In this document: positions 41,912 through 50,183 of the stretch, piece by piece
Layout: the number at the start of each line of letters is the position of its first letter
How positions within the stretch are numbered: position 1 is the stretch's first letter
Origin: Rhodospirillales bacterium URHD0017
GTDB lineage: Bacteria > Pseudomonadota > Alphaproteobacteria > Reyranellales > Reyranellaceae
Assembly (NCBI GenBank): GCA_900110395.1
Contig: FODP01000011.1
Coordinates: 186,001-250,000, forward strand
Reading direction: 5' to 3'
Length of the DNA: 64,000 nucleotides
Translations under genes and position numbers: made by a program
Notes under the pieces: generated by a model
Told to the model about the DNA's origin: nothing
The model's input: only the letters and a program-made list of their open reading frames with translations
The model's database searches: none

Positions 41912-43089
41912 AGCGTGGCCTCCGTGCCGAAGATCATGCTGGAGACCGGCGTCACCATGGGGCCGGAGATCACCATCGAGACGTCGGCCTTGGGCACCTG
42001 CGCCGTCGACAGCCCACGGATCTGGCGCACCGCCTCGATCTGCAGCTCCAGCCCGTGCATGTAGCATTCGGCGAGATTGCCGCCCGAGGTGTTGAGCGGC
42101 AACTTGCCGGTCGGCGCCATCAGGTTCGCGGGCGTCAGGAAGTCGTTGGCTTCCTCGGCGGTGAAGAAGCCGTGTTCGACCAGGCTCATCAGCACGCCGC
42201 CGGTGAAGTTCTCGTAAGACTGCACCACGTCGACGTCCTTGGGCTTGAGGCCCGCCATGTCGTAGAGCTGCGGCGCCACGGTGGTGAAGCTCGAGGTGGC
42301 GTAGAGCGGTGCGTTGTGGCTGCGCGCCCCGTTGCGGTACTCCGAGCCCTGCGCCGAGCCCAGCAGGTAGGCGGGCTTGTGCTTGAAGTCGCGCGCCTCC
42401 TCGGCTGGCACGACGATCAGCGCGGCCGCGCCGTCATTCTCCTGGCAGCAGTCGAACAGCCGCCACGGCTCGACGATCCAGCGCGACTGGTCGTAGGCCT
42501 CTGCGGTAAGTGGCCGGCCATGCATCACCGCCCGCGGATTGCTCTGCGCGTGGTGGTAGGAGGCAAGCGCGATGGCGCGCTGCGCCGACGGCTTGATCCG
42601 GTTCTCGTGCAGGAAGCGCATCGCCCGCATGGCATAGCGCTGCGCCGGCGACATCACGCCATAGGGCGCGTTGAGGGCGGCTTCGCCCGCGGCTACGCCG
42701 CCCGGGGGCGCGGCGCCGAACCGTTGAAACTGGCCCTGGGCCAGCGCGCGGAACACCACGACGCAGTTGGCCATGCCGCAGGCCACGGCTGCCGCGGCGT
42801 TGCCCATGGCAGCCGAGCCGCCGCCGCCACCGCCACCCCAGTTCATGTTGGAGAAGCGTAGCGCCGGCAGGCCAAGGGCCGCAGCGAGCCTGGAGGGTTC
42901 GTTGCGGTCATTGGAGTAGGAGGCGAAGCCGTCGATGCGGCGCGGGTCGATGCCGGCGTCCTCACAGGCGGCGAGGATCGCCTGCAAGGCGAGCTTGAAC
43001 TCGGAGACCGGCGCCTTGCCGTGCCTGTAGTAGGCGGTCTCGCCGACGCCGGCGATCGCCGCCTTGCCGCGCAGGGTGCGTTTGCTCAC
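41908..43089 (-). CDS. SCP2-type thiolase-family protein
   Basis: A 393-residue acetyl-CoA acetyltransferase homologue starting at a GTG. Blocks: AAIAGVGETAYYRHGKAPVS, the active-site stretch around GGGGGGSAAMGNAAAAVACG where the usual nucleophilic Cys of thiolases is replaced by Ser, and the C-terminal NTSGGNLAECYMHG (with the His and Cys region of the family altered). The replaced cysteine is typical of the thiolase-like aldolases that work with DUF35 partners and cleave or form C-C bonds in acyl-CoA substrates. The DUF35 gene overlaps its stop. Confidence 0.9.
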   Translation of the reverse strand: MSKRTLRGKAAIAGVGETAYYRHGKAPVSEFKLALQAILAACEDAGIDPRRIDGFASYSNDRNEPSRLAAALGLPALRFSNMNWGGGGGGGSAAMGNAAAAVACGMANCVVVFRALAQGQFQRFGAAPPGGVAAGEAALNAPYGVMSPAQRYAMRAMRFLHENRIKPSAQRAIALASYHHAQSNPRAVMHGRPLTAEAYDQSRWIVEPWRLFDCCQENDGAAALIVVPAEEARDFKHKPAYLLGSAQGSEYRNGARSHNAPLYATSSFTTVAPQLYDMAGLKPKDVDVVQSYENFTGGVLMSLVEHGFFTAEEANDFLTPANLMAPTGKLPLNTSGGNLAECYMHGLELQIEAVRQIRGLSTAQVPKADVSMVISGPMVTPVSSMIFGTEATL

Positions 43090-43101
43090 GGGATTCCGAT
43101 C

Positions 43102-44298
43102 CTAGTGCCGGTAACGTTGCGGCACCTCGATGCCGAGGAAGCGCGCGCAGTTCAACCCCAGCACGTTGGCGCGCGCCTTGTCGGAGAGCTGGCCCATGGT
43201 GCGCTCGATGGCCTCGGCCGAATGTGGCCAGGTGCCTTCATGGTGGGGATAGTCGTTGGCCCACATGAAGTTGCCGTCGAGATTGTGGCTCTCGGCGAGA
43301 TCGAGGCCAGCCTTGTCCTCCTGGAACGACGAGAAGCCGTGCGCACGATAATAGTCGCTGGGCAGGTTCTTGAGCTTGGGCCGCACCCAGAAGTGATGCT
43401 TCTTGTAGGCCTCGTCCATGGCGTCGAGCAGCCACGGCACCCAGCCGATGCCGGCCTCGATGGTGGCGAAGCGCATCGTGGGGAAGCGCTCCAGCACGCC
43501 CGAGGCGCAGAGGTTGGCCACCGGCTCGATGGTGGGCGACAGCGAGTGCGAGACGTAGTTCACCACCGCGCCGCCATTGCCGCGCGCGGCGCGCGGATCG
43601 CGGCCGGTCGAGACATGGAAGGTGATCGGCAGGTTGGCGTCCGAGATCGCCGCCCACAGCGGATCGAAGTGCGGCAGGTTGTAGTTCACATGGCCACTGT
43701 CATGGCCGCCCCAGATCGGCTTGCAGGGCAAGGTCAGGCATTTGAAGCCGAGCTTGGCCAGCCGCTGCACTTCGGCGATCGAGCCGGCCAGATCGGCGGT
43801 GGCGATGGCGCCGGCCGGGACCATGCGGTCCTGGTGGCTGGAAAACTGCTCCCATGCCCAGTCGTTGAACACCCGGCACTGCGCCATGGCGAACTCGGGA
43901 TCGGGCGTGGCCCACATCGCCAGGCCCTTGTTGGGGAAGATCAATTCGACGTCGATGCCGTCGAGATCGTGATCGGCCAGGCGCCCCAGCGGATCGGCGC
44001 CGGCTTTGGCGCGGAGCTGGTCCTCGCCTTCGAGCGTCGAGAGCCGCAGCCGGTCCGGGCGATGGCCCTCGCTGACGCGCCACTGCACGCCGTCCTTGTC
44101 GGTGATGACACGCGGCAGGCGCTCGCGGTACTTGGCGTCGATACGCTCGACCCACAGGTTCGCCGGCTCGTTGGCATGTCCGTCGGCCGAGACCATGAAG
44201 TATTTCTTCGCCGCGTCCGGTCGCGCGCTGCGCGGCCAGTCGGCGCCGGGCGTTTCGAGCCGCCAGCGGTTGGGAGCATTCACCACGACCTGGGTCAT
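43102..44298 (-). CDS. Amidohydrolase-2-family metal-dependent hydrolase/decarboxylase
   Basis: A 398-residue TIM-barrel protein of the ACMSD/amidohydrolase-2 family: MVSADGHANEPANLWVERID (metal His motif), DHDLDGIDVELIFP, PITFHVSTG (His), and the late FMWANDYPHHEGTWP (metal Asp/His). Family members decarboxylate or hydrolyse ring-derived carboxylic acids. With a thiolase and DUF35 partner 12 bases downstream and a MarR regulator 27 bases upstream, it probably acts in degradation of an aromatic or alicyclic compound through CoA thioesters. Confidence 0.92.
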   Translation of the reverse strand: MTQVVVNAPNRWRLETPGADWPRSARPDAAKKYFMVSADGHANEPANLWVERIDAKYRERLPRVITDKDGVQWRVSEGHRPDRLRLSTLEGEDQLRAKAGADPLGRLADHDLDGIDVELIFPNKGLAMWATPDPEFAMAQCRVFNDWAWEQFSSHQDRMVPAGAIATADLAGSIAEVQRLAKLGFKCLTLPCKPIWGGHDSGHVNYNLPHFDPLWAAISDANLPITFHVSTGRDPRAARGNGGAVVNYVSHSLSPTIEPVANLCASGVLERFPTMRFATIEAGIGWVPWLLDAMDEAYKKHHFWVRPKLKNLPSDYYRAHGFSSFQEDKAGLDLAESHNLDGNFMWANDYPHHEGTWPHSAEAIERTMGQLSDKARANVLGLNCARFLGIEVPQRYRH

Positions 44299-44325
44299 CG
44301 CTTCCTCCTTCGTCTTGTCGTTCAG

Positions 44326-44784
44326 CTACTCGGCAGCCGGCGCGGCGATATCCAGCCGCGTGTCCAGCTCACGCTCGATCCTGTCGAAGACGCTCTGGCA
44401 GATCTCGAGGTCGGCCGCCGGCACCTTGGCCAGCGCGCGCGTCTGGATCTCGCTGCCGACCTTGGCGACGCGCACGGCGAGATCGCGGCCGGCGCGCGTC
44501 AGGTAGATGCCGCGGGCCCGGCGGTCGGTCTCGTCCTCGCGCCGTTCGATCAGGCCGCGGCGCTCGAGATTGTCGAGCAGGCGGACCAATGTCGGACCTT
44601 CGATGGAGAGCGCCGTCGCCAGCTCCTTCTGGCGAACGCCGCCACCCAGCTTGCCGACGTAGGCAAGCGGCCGCCACGTCGCGTCGGTCAGGCCATAGGC
44701 GCGCAATTCGGCGTCGACGGCCTGGCGCAGGCGGCGGGCGATGCGGGCGACGCGGAAGCCGAAATCGATGTGCTTGGTGGGCAT
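44326..44784 (-). CDS. MarR-family transcriptional regulator
   Basis: A 152-residue winged-helix regulator: FRVARIARRLRQAVDAELRA (dimer helix), LTDATWRPLAYVGKLGGGVR, QKELATALSIEGPTLVRLLD (recognition helix) and the wing ERREDETDRRARGIYLT. The ATG at 44784 is chosen over a TTG seven codons upstream. It leads the operon of amidohydrolase, thiolase and DUF35 genes and is likely an autorepressor relieved by a phenolic or acyl-CoA ligand; an inverted repeat lies 27 bases upstream. Confidence 0.92.
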   Translation of the reverse strand: MPTKHIDFGFRVARIARRLRQAVDAELRAYGLTDATWRPLAYVGKLGGGVRQKELATALSIEGPTLVRLLDNLERRGLIERREDETDRRARGIYLTRAGRDLAVRVAKVGSEIQTRALAKVPAADLEICQSVFDRIERELDTRLDIAAPAAE

Positions 44785-44810
44785 GCCAGAAAGATAGGAC
44801 GCCAATCATC

Positions 44811-44828
44811 TATTTGGCAAGTGTCCGC
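44811..44828. promoter_or_regulatory. Candidate MarR operator GCCAA-N8-TTGGC
   Basis: A 5-base dyad with an AT-rich centre (TCATCTAT), centred about 36 bases before the MarR start codon and between two divergent genes. Size and position fit a MarR-type autoregulatory site. Confidence 0.4.
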
Positions 44829-44897
44829 GGATCGGTCGTTTTGAGTTCCGCGGCAACCCATTGCGCCAAAACGAGTTCCTCTGCGGAGGAGTACGGC

Positions 44898-45116
44898 ATG
44901 ACAGCCAAGCAGCGGGCCTTGAAGGCGAAGATCGACGACAAGCTCGATCAGGCTTTGCAGGACAGCTTTCCGGCGAGCGATCCGGTTTCCTTCCTCCAGC
45001 CCGCGCCGGCCAAGAGTGGCGATCGAAAACTGCCGGTTGTCGAGGCTGCCCGTGACAGCGCCGAAAAGTCCAAGGCAACCCGACGGGAGAGGCCAGATGA
45101 CCGACATCGAGCCTGA
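44898..45116 (+). CDS. Small charged protein of unknown function
   Basis: A 72-residue protein after GGAGGAGTACGGC then ATG. The start (MTAKQRALKAKIDDKLDQAL) is helical, and the block LDQALQDSFPASDPVSFLQP is a recognisable motif of short alphaproteobacterial proteins found next to stress or BON-domain genes. The tail is basic (KSKATRRERPDDRHRA). It overlaps the BON gene start by 20 bases in another frame, so the two are likely coupled. Confidence 0.78.
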   Translation: MTAKQRALKAKIDDKLDQALQDSFPASDPVSFLQPAPAKSGDRKLPVVEAARDSAEKSKATRRERPDDRHRA

Positions 45117-45441
45117 GGATCATGTACCCGAGGTGCGCGAGCCCGCGGGCTATCATCATTCGGACGCCGATATCGCCCGCGAACTGCGGGAACGTCTCGC
45201 CGACGATGTCGGCCTGGAGTCCCGCGGCATCGAGGTCGAGGTCAAGAACGGCGAGGTGACGCTGAGCGGTCCCGTCCGCCACTGCGCCGACATGAAGCGC
45301 GCCGAAGCGCATGCCTGCGCCGTCCAAGGCGTGGTTCTTGTGCGCAATGGTCTGCAGCCCAAGGAGCCGCCGCCCGCCGCCGAGCCGGAACAGCCGGCCG
45401 GCGCGGCCGCCAAAATGGGCAAGCCTGGATATGAGCGTTGA
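45097..45441 (+). CDS. BON-domain protein
   Basis: A 114-residue protein with one BON domain (about residues 20-85: SDADIARELRERLADDVGLE, IEVEVKNGEVTLSGPVRHCA, DMKRAEAHACAVQGVVLVRN). There is no signal peptide, unlike OsmY, so it stays in the cytoplasm or is exported by another route. BON domains bind phospholipid or DNA-associated partners and are often induced by envelope or osmotic stress. The proline- and alanine-rich tail carries no motif. Starts at 45097 with GGGAGA before it. Confidence 0.88.
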   Translation: MTDIEPEDHVPEVREPAGYHHSDADIARELRERLADDVGLESRGIEVEVKNGEVTLSGPVRHCADMKRAEAHACAVQGVVLVRNGLQPKEPPPAAEPEQPAGAAAKMGKPGYER

Positions 45442-45531
45442 TCTGGGCGTTGATCTAATCGCACTTTCAGTGCTTGAATCTCGCCAAGGCGCCGCCTACC
45501 AAGGCGCCGCCTGATAGTCGCCGCGAGACGC

Positions 45532-45918
45532 ATGCCAATACACATTCGTATTTCCCATCACGACCGCTTGGTCGTCGCCGTCGCCCATGGGACGATCACC
45601 GGCCAGGAGCTCATGGACGCCGTCCGGGAGTCCGTCGAGCAGGGGGCGCTGCATTATCGCAAGATCATTGACGTGGCGGCCGCCAATACCGACGCCGACA
45701 TGGAGCGTCTCAAGCAGCTCCTGATGCTCGCCCGCAATTCGCCCCAGGCCGCGCAACGGGGACCTGTGGCGTTCGTCGTCGACGGCAAGCGCGGGGATAC
45801 GGTGCGCGAACTCGCGGCCCTGAACGAGGCGGGCGAGCGGCCGATCGGCGTCTTCACCAACCTCCACGAAGCCCGCAAGTGGCTCGACGAAATCTTCAAG
45901 ATCGAGATGAAGCGATAG
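45532..45918 (+). CDS. STAS/SpoIIAA-like single-domain protein
   Basis: A 128-residue soluble protein with an alternating strand-helix pattern: IHIRISHHDRLVVAVAHGTI, TGQELMDAVRESVEQGALHY, RKIIDVAAANTDADMERLKQ and GPVAFVVDGKRGDTVRELAA. The layout resembles the SpoIIAA/UspA-like STAS group sometimes found in alphaproteobacterial stress loci. It has no DNA-binding or catalytic motif. The call is by pattern, not firm family recognition. It follows the BON gene by 90 bases on the same strand. Confidence 0.75.
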   Translation: MPIHIRISHHDRLVVAVAHGTITGQELMDAVRESVEQGALHYRKIIDVAAANTDADMERLKQLLMLARNSPQAAQRGPVAFVVDGKRGDTVRELAALNEAGERPIGVFTNLHEARKWLDEIFKIEMKR

Positions 45919-45920
45919 CC

Positions 45921-46047
45921 TTGCCGGGCCGCGGGCCTTCAGGCCCACTCATGTCTTCGTCTTCCGGACCGCGAGCTTCCAGCCCGCTCATGATCATGAG
46001 CGCGCAGGATGCGCGCGGTCCGCAAGAGCATGAGGCCCGCGCTCCCG
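45921..46047. repeat. Dispersed inverted repeat, family A copy 4 (degenerate)
   Basis: Recognisable pieces of the family A consensus (GCGGGCCTTCAGGCCC, ACTCATG, CCGCGAGCTTCCAGCCCGC, TCATGATCATGAGCG) are present, but the arms no longer pair along their full length. It fills the gap between the convergent STAS-like and DUF4189-like genes. Confidence 0.75.
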
Positions 46048-46049
46048 GC

Positions 46050-46412
46050 CTACTCGAAACAGCGCGCCGATTTGATCTGGCAGGAATTGGCCGGGACGTT
46101 GGCGTTGCACTCCGCCCCGGACTGTTGCTCGACCTGTTGCCGGGTCGCGCCGGCGCCAAAACCTTCGGCGCGACCGGTTTCACTGAAGGCATAGGCCACG
46201 CAGCGCGCCTGCGCCGTGAACTTCAGCCTGCAGTACATGCCGCATTCGCCCAATGCCGACTGCTCGGCGGCCTCGCGCGTGGCCATGCCGACGGAGATGC
46301 CCCACAGGCCCGCGCCGTCGCTCGCCACGGCGACCCAAGTCTGCTGTTGCGCGGCCGCCGAAGTGGTGAGGGCGGCGACGAGCGCCATGATGAGGATCCA
46401 TGCTCGCGTCAT
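46050..46412 (-). CDS. Secreted DUF4189-like cysteine-containing protein
   Basis: A 120-residue exported protein with a clear signal peptide (MTRAWILIMALVAALTTSAAA). The mature part has five cysteines and the DUF4189 pattern TWVAVASDGAGLWGISVGMA, TREAAEQSALGECG, and CVAYAFSE; these domains occur in periplasmic or surface proteins and are probably disulfide-bonded. Function unknown. It follows the patatin gene's 5'-to-3' direction only at a distance of 64 bases. Confidence 0.85.
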   Translation of the reverse strand: MTRAWILIMALVAALTTSAAAQQQTWVAVASDGAGLWGISVGMATREAAEQSALGECGMYCRLKFTAQARCVAYAFSETGRAEGFGAGATRQQVEQQSGAECNANVPANSCQIKSARCFE

Positions 46413-46476
46413 GCCGGGTCCCTAGCATGCAGCGACGAAATCTGTCGATCCCTGGCGGGTATCTATCCGTTGCCGC

Positions 46477-49287
46477 CTACGTCGTCTTCGGCTTCACATA
46501 CTCTTTGATGTGCTCCCAGAACGGGCCGATCGCCGTCGTCGGGCCTTTCGATTGCGGCGATCCCTTCTCCGGGCCGAAGACGACATCGATGATGTGCGAC
46601 CCGAGAGAGCGGTAGCTTTCCATCTGCGATTCGGAAAAGAACTGGTCGGCCGTCGTCTCGTGCGGAAAGGTCGGGTTGGCCAACCCGTAGGCACTGACGT
46701 CGGCCGGCAGGCTGCCGTCGCTGGGAAAGCCCGGCTTCAGGTAAAGCAGGTATCCGTCTTTCGTATCGTCTTCGGGATATTTGATCGTGCCGATGGCGCA
46801 GTAGAGCCCGGGCGCGGGGGCACGTCTCTTCGAAGAGCTGGTCCGCTTCTTGATGTCGATCCTGTGGAAATCGATCTTCACGCCGAGATCGATCCAGACC
46901 TTGCGCACGGCGTTGCCGAGATCCTCGAACGCGCAATCGGGATCGGCGCCGGCATCGCTCGCGACGATGAGATGGCAGCGCCGGCGAACCATCTCGTAGA
47001 TCCCGAGATTCTCGAAATGGCCGCCATCGGACAGATAGACGTACTTGCTGCGATCGGTCGTGAGCTGGAAGAGTTCCTGGACGATCTGGACGATCCCCCA
47101 GCGTGGCCCCTCGCGCGACGCCGCGTGCGGATGCGACGGGTTGCCCAGCCACCATCCCAGCCTGACGTTGAACAGCGCCATCAGCAGGCCGACGAGGGGC
47201 GAGGAATGGTAGCCCTGGTTGGGGCTGGCCGCGGCGCCGGAGATGGCCATGGCCGTTCCGATCGTCAGGCCGCCGGTCGTGCTGGCGTAGCTGCCCGTCC
47301 TCTTGAACTTCACATGGTCGTTGCCGCAGAACAGGGGCGATGCGGTGAAGGACTCGGCCTTGCGCTCCTGCCAGGCGAGGTTCTGCCCGCCGACGACGTT
47401 CAGCGCCATGTTGATGACGTGGAACAGCCGCGGATTCTGCCCTTCGGGGCGCATCAGCGCGGTCATCGGCTGATTGTCCTCGGCATCGAAGCCGGTGAAG
47501 GGATCGCGCGTCGGGCTTTCGACGCGTTCGGCCCTGACATCGGTCGGCTGCTTCTTCTTCGCCTTGGCCCGGGCGGCGCCCAGGAACCCTCGGATCAGGC
47601 GGTTGCGATAGATGGCGTGAGAGGAGAACCGGTTCACGTTCACGAAGAAGGCGATGAAGCCCGCCGCAAACACGAACGCCACGATCACCCAGCTCGTCGA
47701 GCAGGCGAGATAACCGAATGCATCCGGTGTCTGGGGACAATCTAGGCCGGTGCGCAGCTTGTGCACCGCACAGACGACGGCCGGCAGGAAATGGGAGATC
47801 AGGATCGTCAATGCTGCGAGGAAGATGACGGTCGCGAGCGACAGGATCGTGCTCATCGACAGGCTTTCCACTCGCTTGCCGGCGGCCGTCGCCAGCGTCT
47901 TCGCGCTCGATCCGATCCATGAGCCGACAACTCCGGCGCCGGCGCCGGCGGCGGCGACGGTCCACACGCGCCAAGTCTCGGCGAGGATCATGTCGGAGAA
48001 CAGCACCAGAGCCGAGAGGACCGCCCAGCCGATCGCGAACGCCACGAACCATCCCGACGAGCGTGCCAGCCATTCGCGATTGACGTCGCCGTCGCTGGCA
48101 CGGCTTGCCAACCCGAGATAGACCGACTCGGCCAGGTACATCGACAGCGCTACCCAGCCGACGCCCAGTACGGTCAGCAGCCTGACGTGGGCGTCCGCGA
48201 TGATCTCCGTCCCCAGGGAAGCCCGGACGAGGCCATACCCGACGGCAAGCAAGCAGCCGAAAACCGCGCCAGCGACGAACCAGCTACCCATGAGGCGCCA
48301 GGGGAAGGGGGCCTTGACCGCTTTCTTGGGAAGCAGCTTGCTGAGAACGTAGGCCAAGACCCAGGACAAAAGGTAGAGCACGGCGCCGATGACCGCTCCC
48401 GACACGGGATTGACGCGAGTGGTCAAGTTGTCCTTTTCAAACTCGACCACTCCGAGCCACAGCAGCTTCTTGAAGAAGGAGAGCGAGCGAAGCCAGTCGC
48501 TGAACTCCGGTGGGATTACGATGACTTGCCTGGATACGACGGACAGCGCGAGAAGCGCCGCGCCGCCATAAGTTGGCAGCAGGATGAACCAAAGGAATTG
48601 ATTCTGCGTCCACCGCAACCTCGCCGTGTCAAAACGGCCGGACACCGATGCGGTCAGGGCGATGAAGAGGAGTGTGATCGAAATGCCGGCAAGCCAGTAG
48701 TGTGCGGAATGCCCCCAGTCCTGGGCCCAGGTGAGGGTTTGGTAGGAGACGATCGGCACCAGCAGGATGGCGACGATGGCCGGCAGGAAGATCAGCCAGT
48801 TCAGCAGCAGGTTGCGGATATAGAGCGCGGCCAGCGTCCAAGTGTCAGCCGACATCACTCCCAGTTTGGGCGTGAGATAGTTGCTGTTGGCGCGCAACTC
48901 GGCGAGTTCCGGAGGCTCTTCGTAAAGGTGCGGGACATTTTTGGTGAGCCCGGTCTTCACCGCCTCGTCTGACATGCGGCGGCGCCACGCTGTCAGCCAG
49001 CTGCCGATATAGCCGCCGCCCGAAACCGTCGACAGGTAGTGGAAGTTGAAGAGCACTCCGCGGTTCGCCAGCGCCTGCAGGACGCCGAGGCCGAAGGAGG
49101 CGCTCCGGATGCCGCCGCCCGACAGGCAGAGTGCCGACCGGCCGTCGCCGCCGTCTTCGGCGAGGGCATGGATTTTCTCGTAGAGCTGGGCAAGCGACCC
49201 GTCGCCGGCGTCGTCGCCATGGAGCAGCTTGAATTCCTCGACGAGAACCTTGTCGACGTCGAATGACTCTTTGTCGATCGTGGCCAT
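46477..49287 (-). CDS. Membrane-embedded patatin-like phospholipase
   Basis: A 936-residue protein. The oxyanion-hole and nucleophile motifs come first (LCLSGGGIRSASFGLGVLQA at 54-73, STVSGGGYIGSW with Ser89), then about eight to nine transmembrane segments between residues 155 and 620, and finally the catalytic Asp in YLSDGGHFENLGIYE (near residue 752). So the catalytic dyad is split by a polytopic membrane region of some 650 residues. The ATG at 49287 opens MATIDKESFD; an upstream ATG at 49347 adds 20 basic residues and is possible. It would act as a lipid acyl hydrolase in the inner membrane. No neighbour indicates the substrate. Confidence 0.88.
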   Translation of the reverse strand: MATIDKESFDVDKVLVEEFKLLHGDDAGDGSLAQLYEKIHALAEDGGDGRSALCLSGGGIRSASFGLGVLQALANRGVLFNFHYLSTVSGGGYIGSWLTAWRRRMSDEAVKTGLTKNVPHLYEEPPELAELRANSNYLTPKLGVMSADTWTLAALYIRNLLLNWLIFLPAIVAILLVPIVSYQTLTWAQDWGHSAHYWLAGISITLLFIALTASVSGRFDTARLRWTQNQFLWFILLPTYGGAALLALSVVSRQVIVIPPEFSDWLRSLSFFKKLLWLGVVEFEKDNLTTRVNPVSGAVIGAVLYLLSWVLAYVLSKLLPKKAVKAPFPWRLMGSWFVAGAVFGCLLAVGYGLVRASLGTEIIADAHVRLLTVLGVGWVALSMYLAESVYLGLASRASDGDVNREWLARSSGWFVAFAIGWAVLSALVLFSDMILAETWRVWTVAAAGAGAGVVGSWIGSSAKTLATAAGKRVESLSMSTILSLATVIFLAALTILISHFLPAVVCAVHKLRTGLDCPQTPDAFGYLACSTSWVIVAFVFAAGFIAFFVNVNRFSSHAIYRNRLIRGFLGAARAKAKKKQPTDVRAERVESPTRDPFTGFDAEDNQPMTALMRPEGQNPRLFHVINMALNVVGGQNLAWQERKAESFTASPLFCGNDHVKFKRTGSYASTTGGLTIGTAMAISGAAASPNQGYHSSPLVGLLMALFNVRLGWWLGNPSHPHAASREGPRWGIVQIVQELFQLTTDRSKYVYLSDGGHFENLGIYEMVRRRCHLIVASDAGADPDCAFEDLGNAVRKVWIDLGVKIDFHRIDIKKRTSSSKRRAPAPGLYCAIGTIKYPEDDTKDGYLLYLKPGFPSDGSLPADVSAYGLANPTFPHETTADQFFSESQMESYRSLGSHIIDVVFGPEKGSPQSKGPTTAIGPFWEHIKEYVKPKTT

Positions 49288-49420
49288 GATGGCGTCCCCG
49301 CGTCGGCACTGTTCGCTGGCAGTGACCTTCTGCCGGCGGGCCGTCACGGAATTGTAAACTCAATTCAGGATTGTGTCCAATCGGACCATGCTCGCTATGG
49401 GAGAATGCGAGCGAGACGCA

Positions 49421-50173
49421 TCAGCTCCTGGGCGTGTTCTTCCCCAGGAAGGCATGCATGCGCCGGATCGACTCCTGCAGGAACTCCGGCCCGCGCCAGT
49501 CTTTCTGCACCTCGATATTCGGCGCCAGGGCCGCGATCTCGGCGCTGGTGTGGGCGGGATGCGGTTTGTCGGTGCCTGGCTGCAAATAGAGCGGCGTCCT
49601 GCAGTTCTTCACGAAGTCCCGCGTCACCGAAAAGACGAAGTCGTTGCCGAACATGTTCTTTCCGAATGAATCTATCGTCGCTTGGCCGATCGAAGGGTCT
49701 CGCTTACGCGCGGTCTCACCGTAGCCCTTCACGGCGGCGTCCCAGTTGTCACGATTTTCCCACAGGCCGATCGGGTTCTGCAGCACGGCGACCGCGACGC
49801 GGTCGGGCGTCTGCTCGATCGCCTCGAAGCAGTAGCTGCCGCCGATGCAGCCGCCCATGACGTGGAACTTCTTGAAGCCGAGATGATCCATCAGCGCGAG
49901 ATGGTCGGCGGCGAAGGTGTGCCAGCCATGGTCGGGCTTGACCTCGGCCACCGACCGGCCGGCATTGCGCTGGTCCATGGCGATGACAGTGTATTTGTCG
50001 CTGAGCGCCGTGCGCGGATCCATCCACGGAAAGCCATTGGGGTAGGCGGGCGAGGCGCCGCCCCACATGCTGACTTCGGATTTCAGGCCACCCGGCGCAT
50101 AGAGCAGGATGGGAAATCCGGCCCCATGGATCTCGTAGTAGATCTCGGCGTCGGGGCGTTTGAGTACCGGCAT
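49421..50173 (-). CDS. Alpha/beta-fold hydrolase
   Basis: A 250-residue enzyme starting after GGGAGATCAC. MPVLKRPDAEIYYEIHGAGF and PILLYAPGG give the oxyanion strand, HVMGGCIGGSYCFEA the nucleophile elbow (GxCxG instead of GxSxG, so Cys replaces Ser), and a C-terminal HPAHTSAEIAAL the possible His. The Cys nucleophile recalls dienelactone hydrolases, which also use Cys. It is co-transcribed with the Bug receptor ten bases upstream. Substrate unknown. Confidence 0.9.
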   Translation of the reverse strand: MPVLKRPDAEIYYEIHGAGFPILLYAPGGLKSEVSMWGGASPAYPNGFPWMDPRTALSDKYTVIAMDQRNAGRSVAEVKPDHGWHTFAADHLALMDHLGFKKFHVMGGCIGGSYCFEAIEQTPDRVAVAVLQNPIGLWENRDNWDAAVKGYGETARKRDPSIGQATIDSFGKNMFGNDFVFSVTRDFVKNCRTPLYLQPGTDKPHPAHTSAEIAALAPNIEVQKDWRGPEFLQESIRRMHAFLGKNTPRS

Positions 50174-50183
50174 GTGATCTCCC

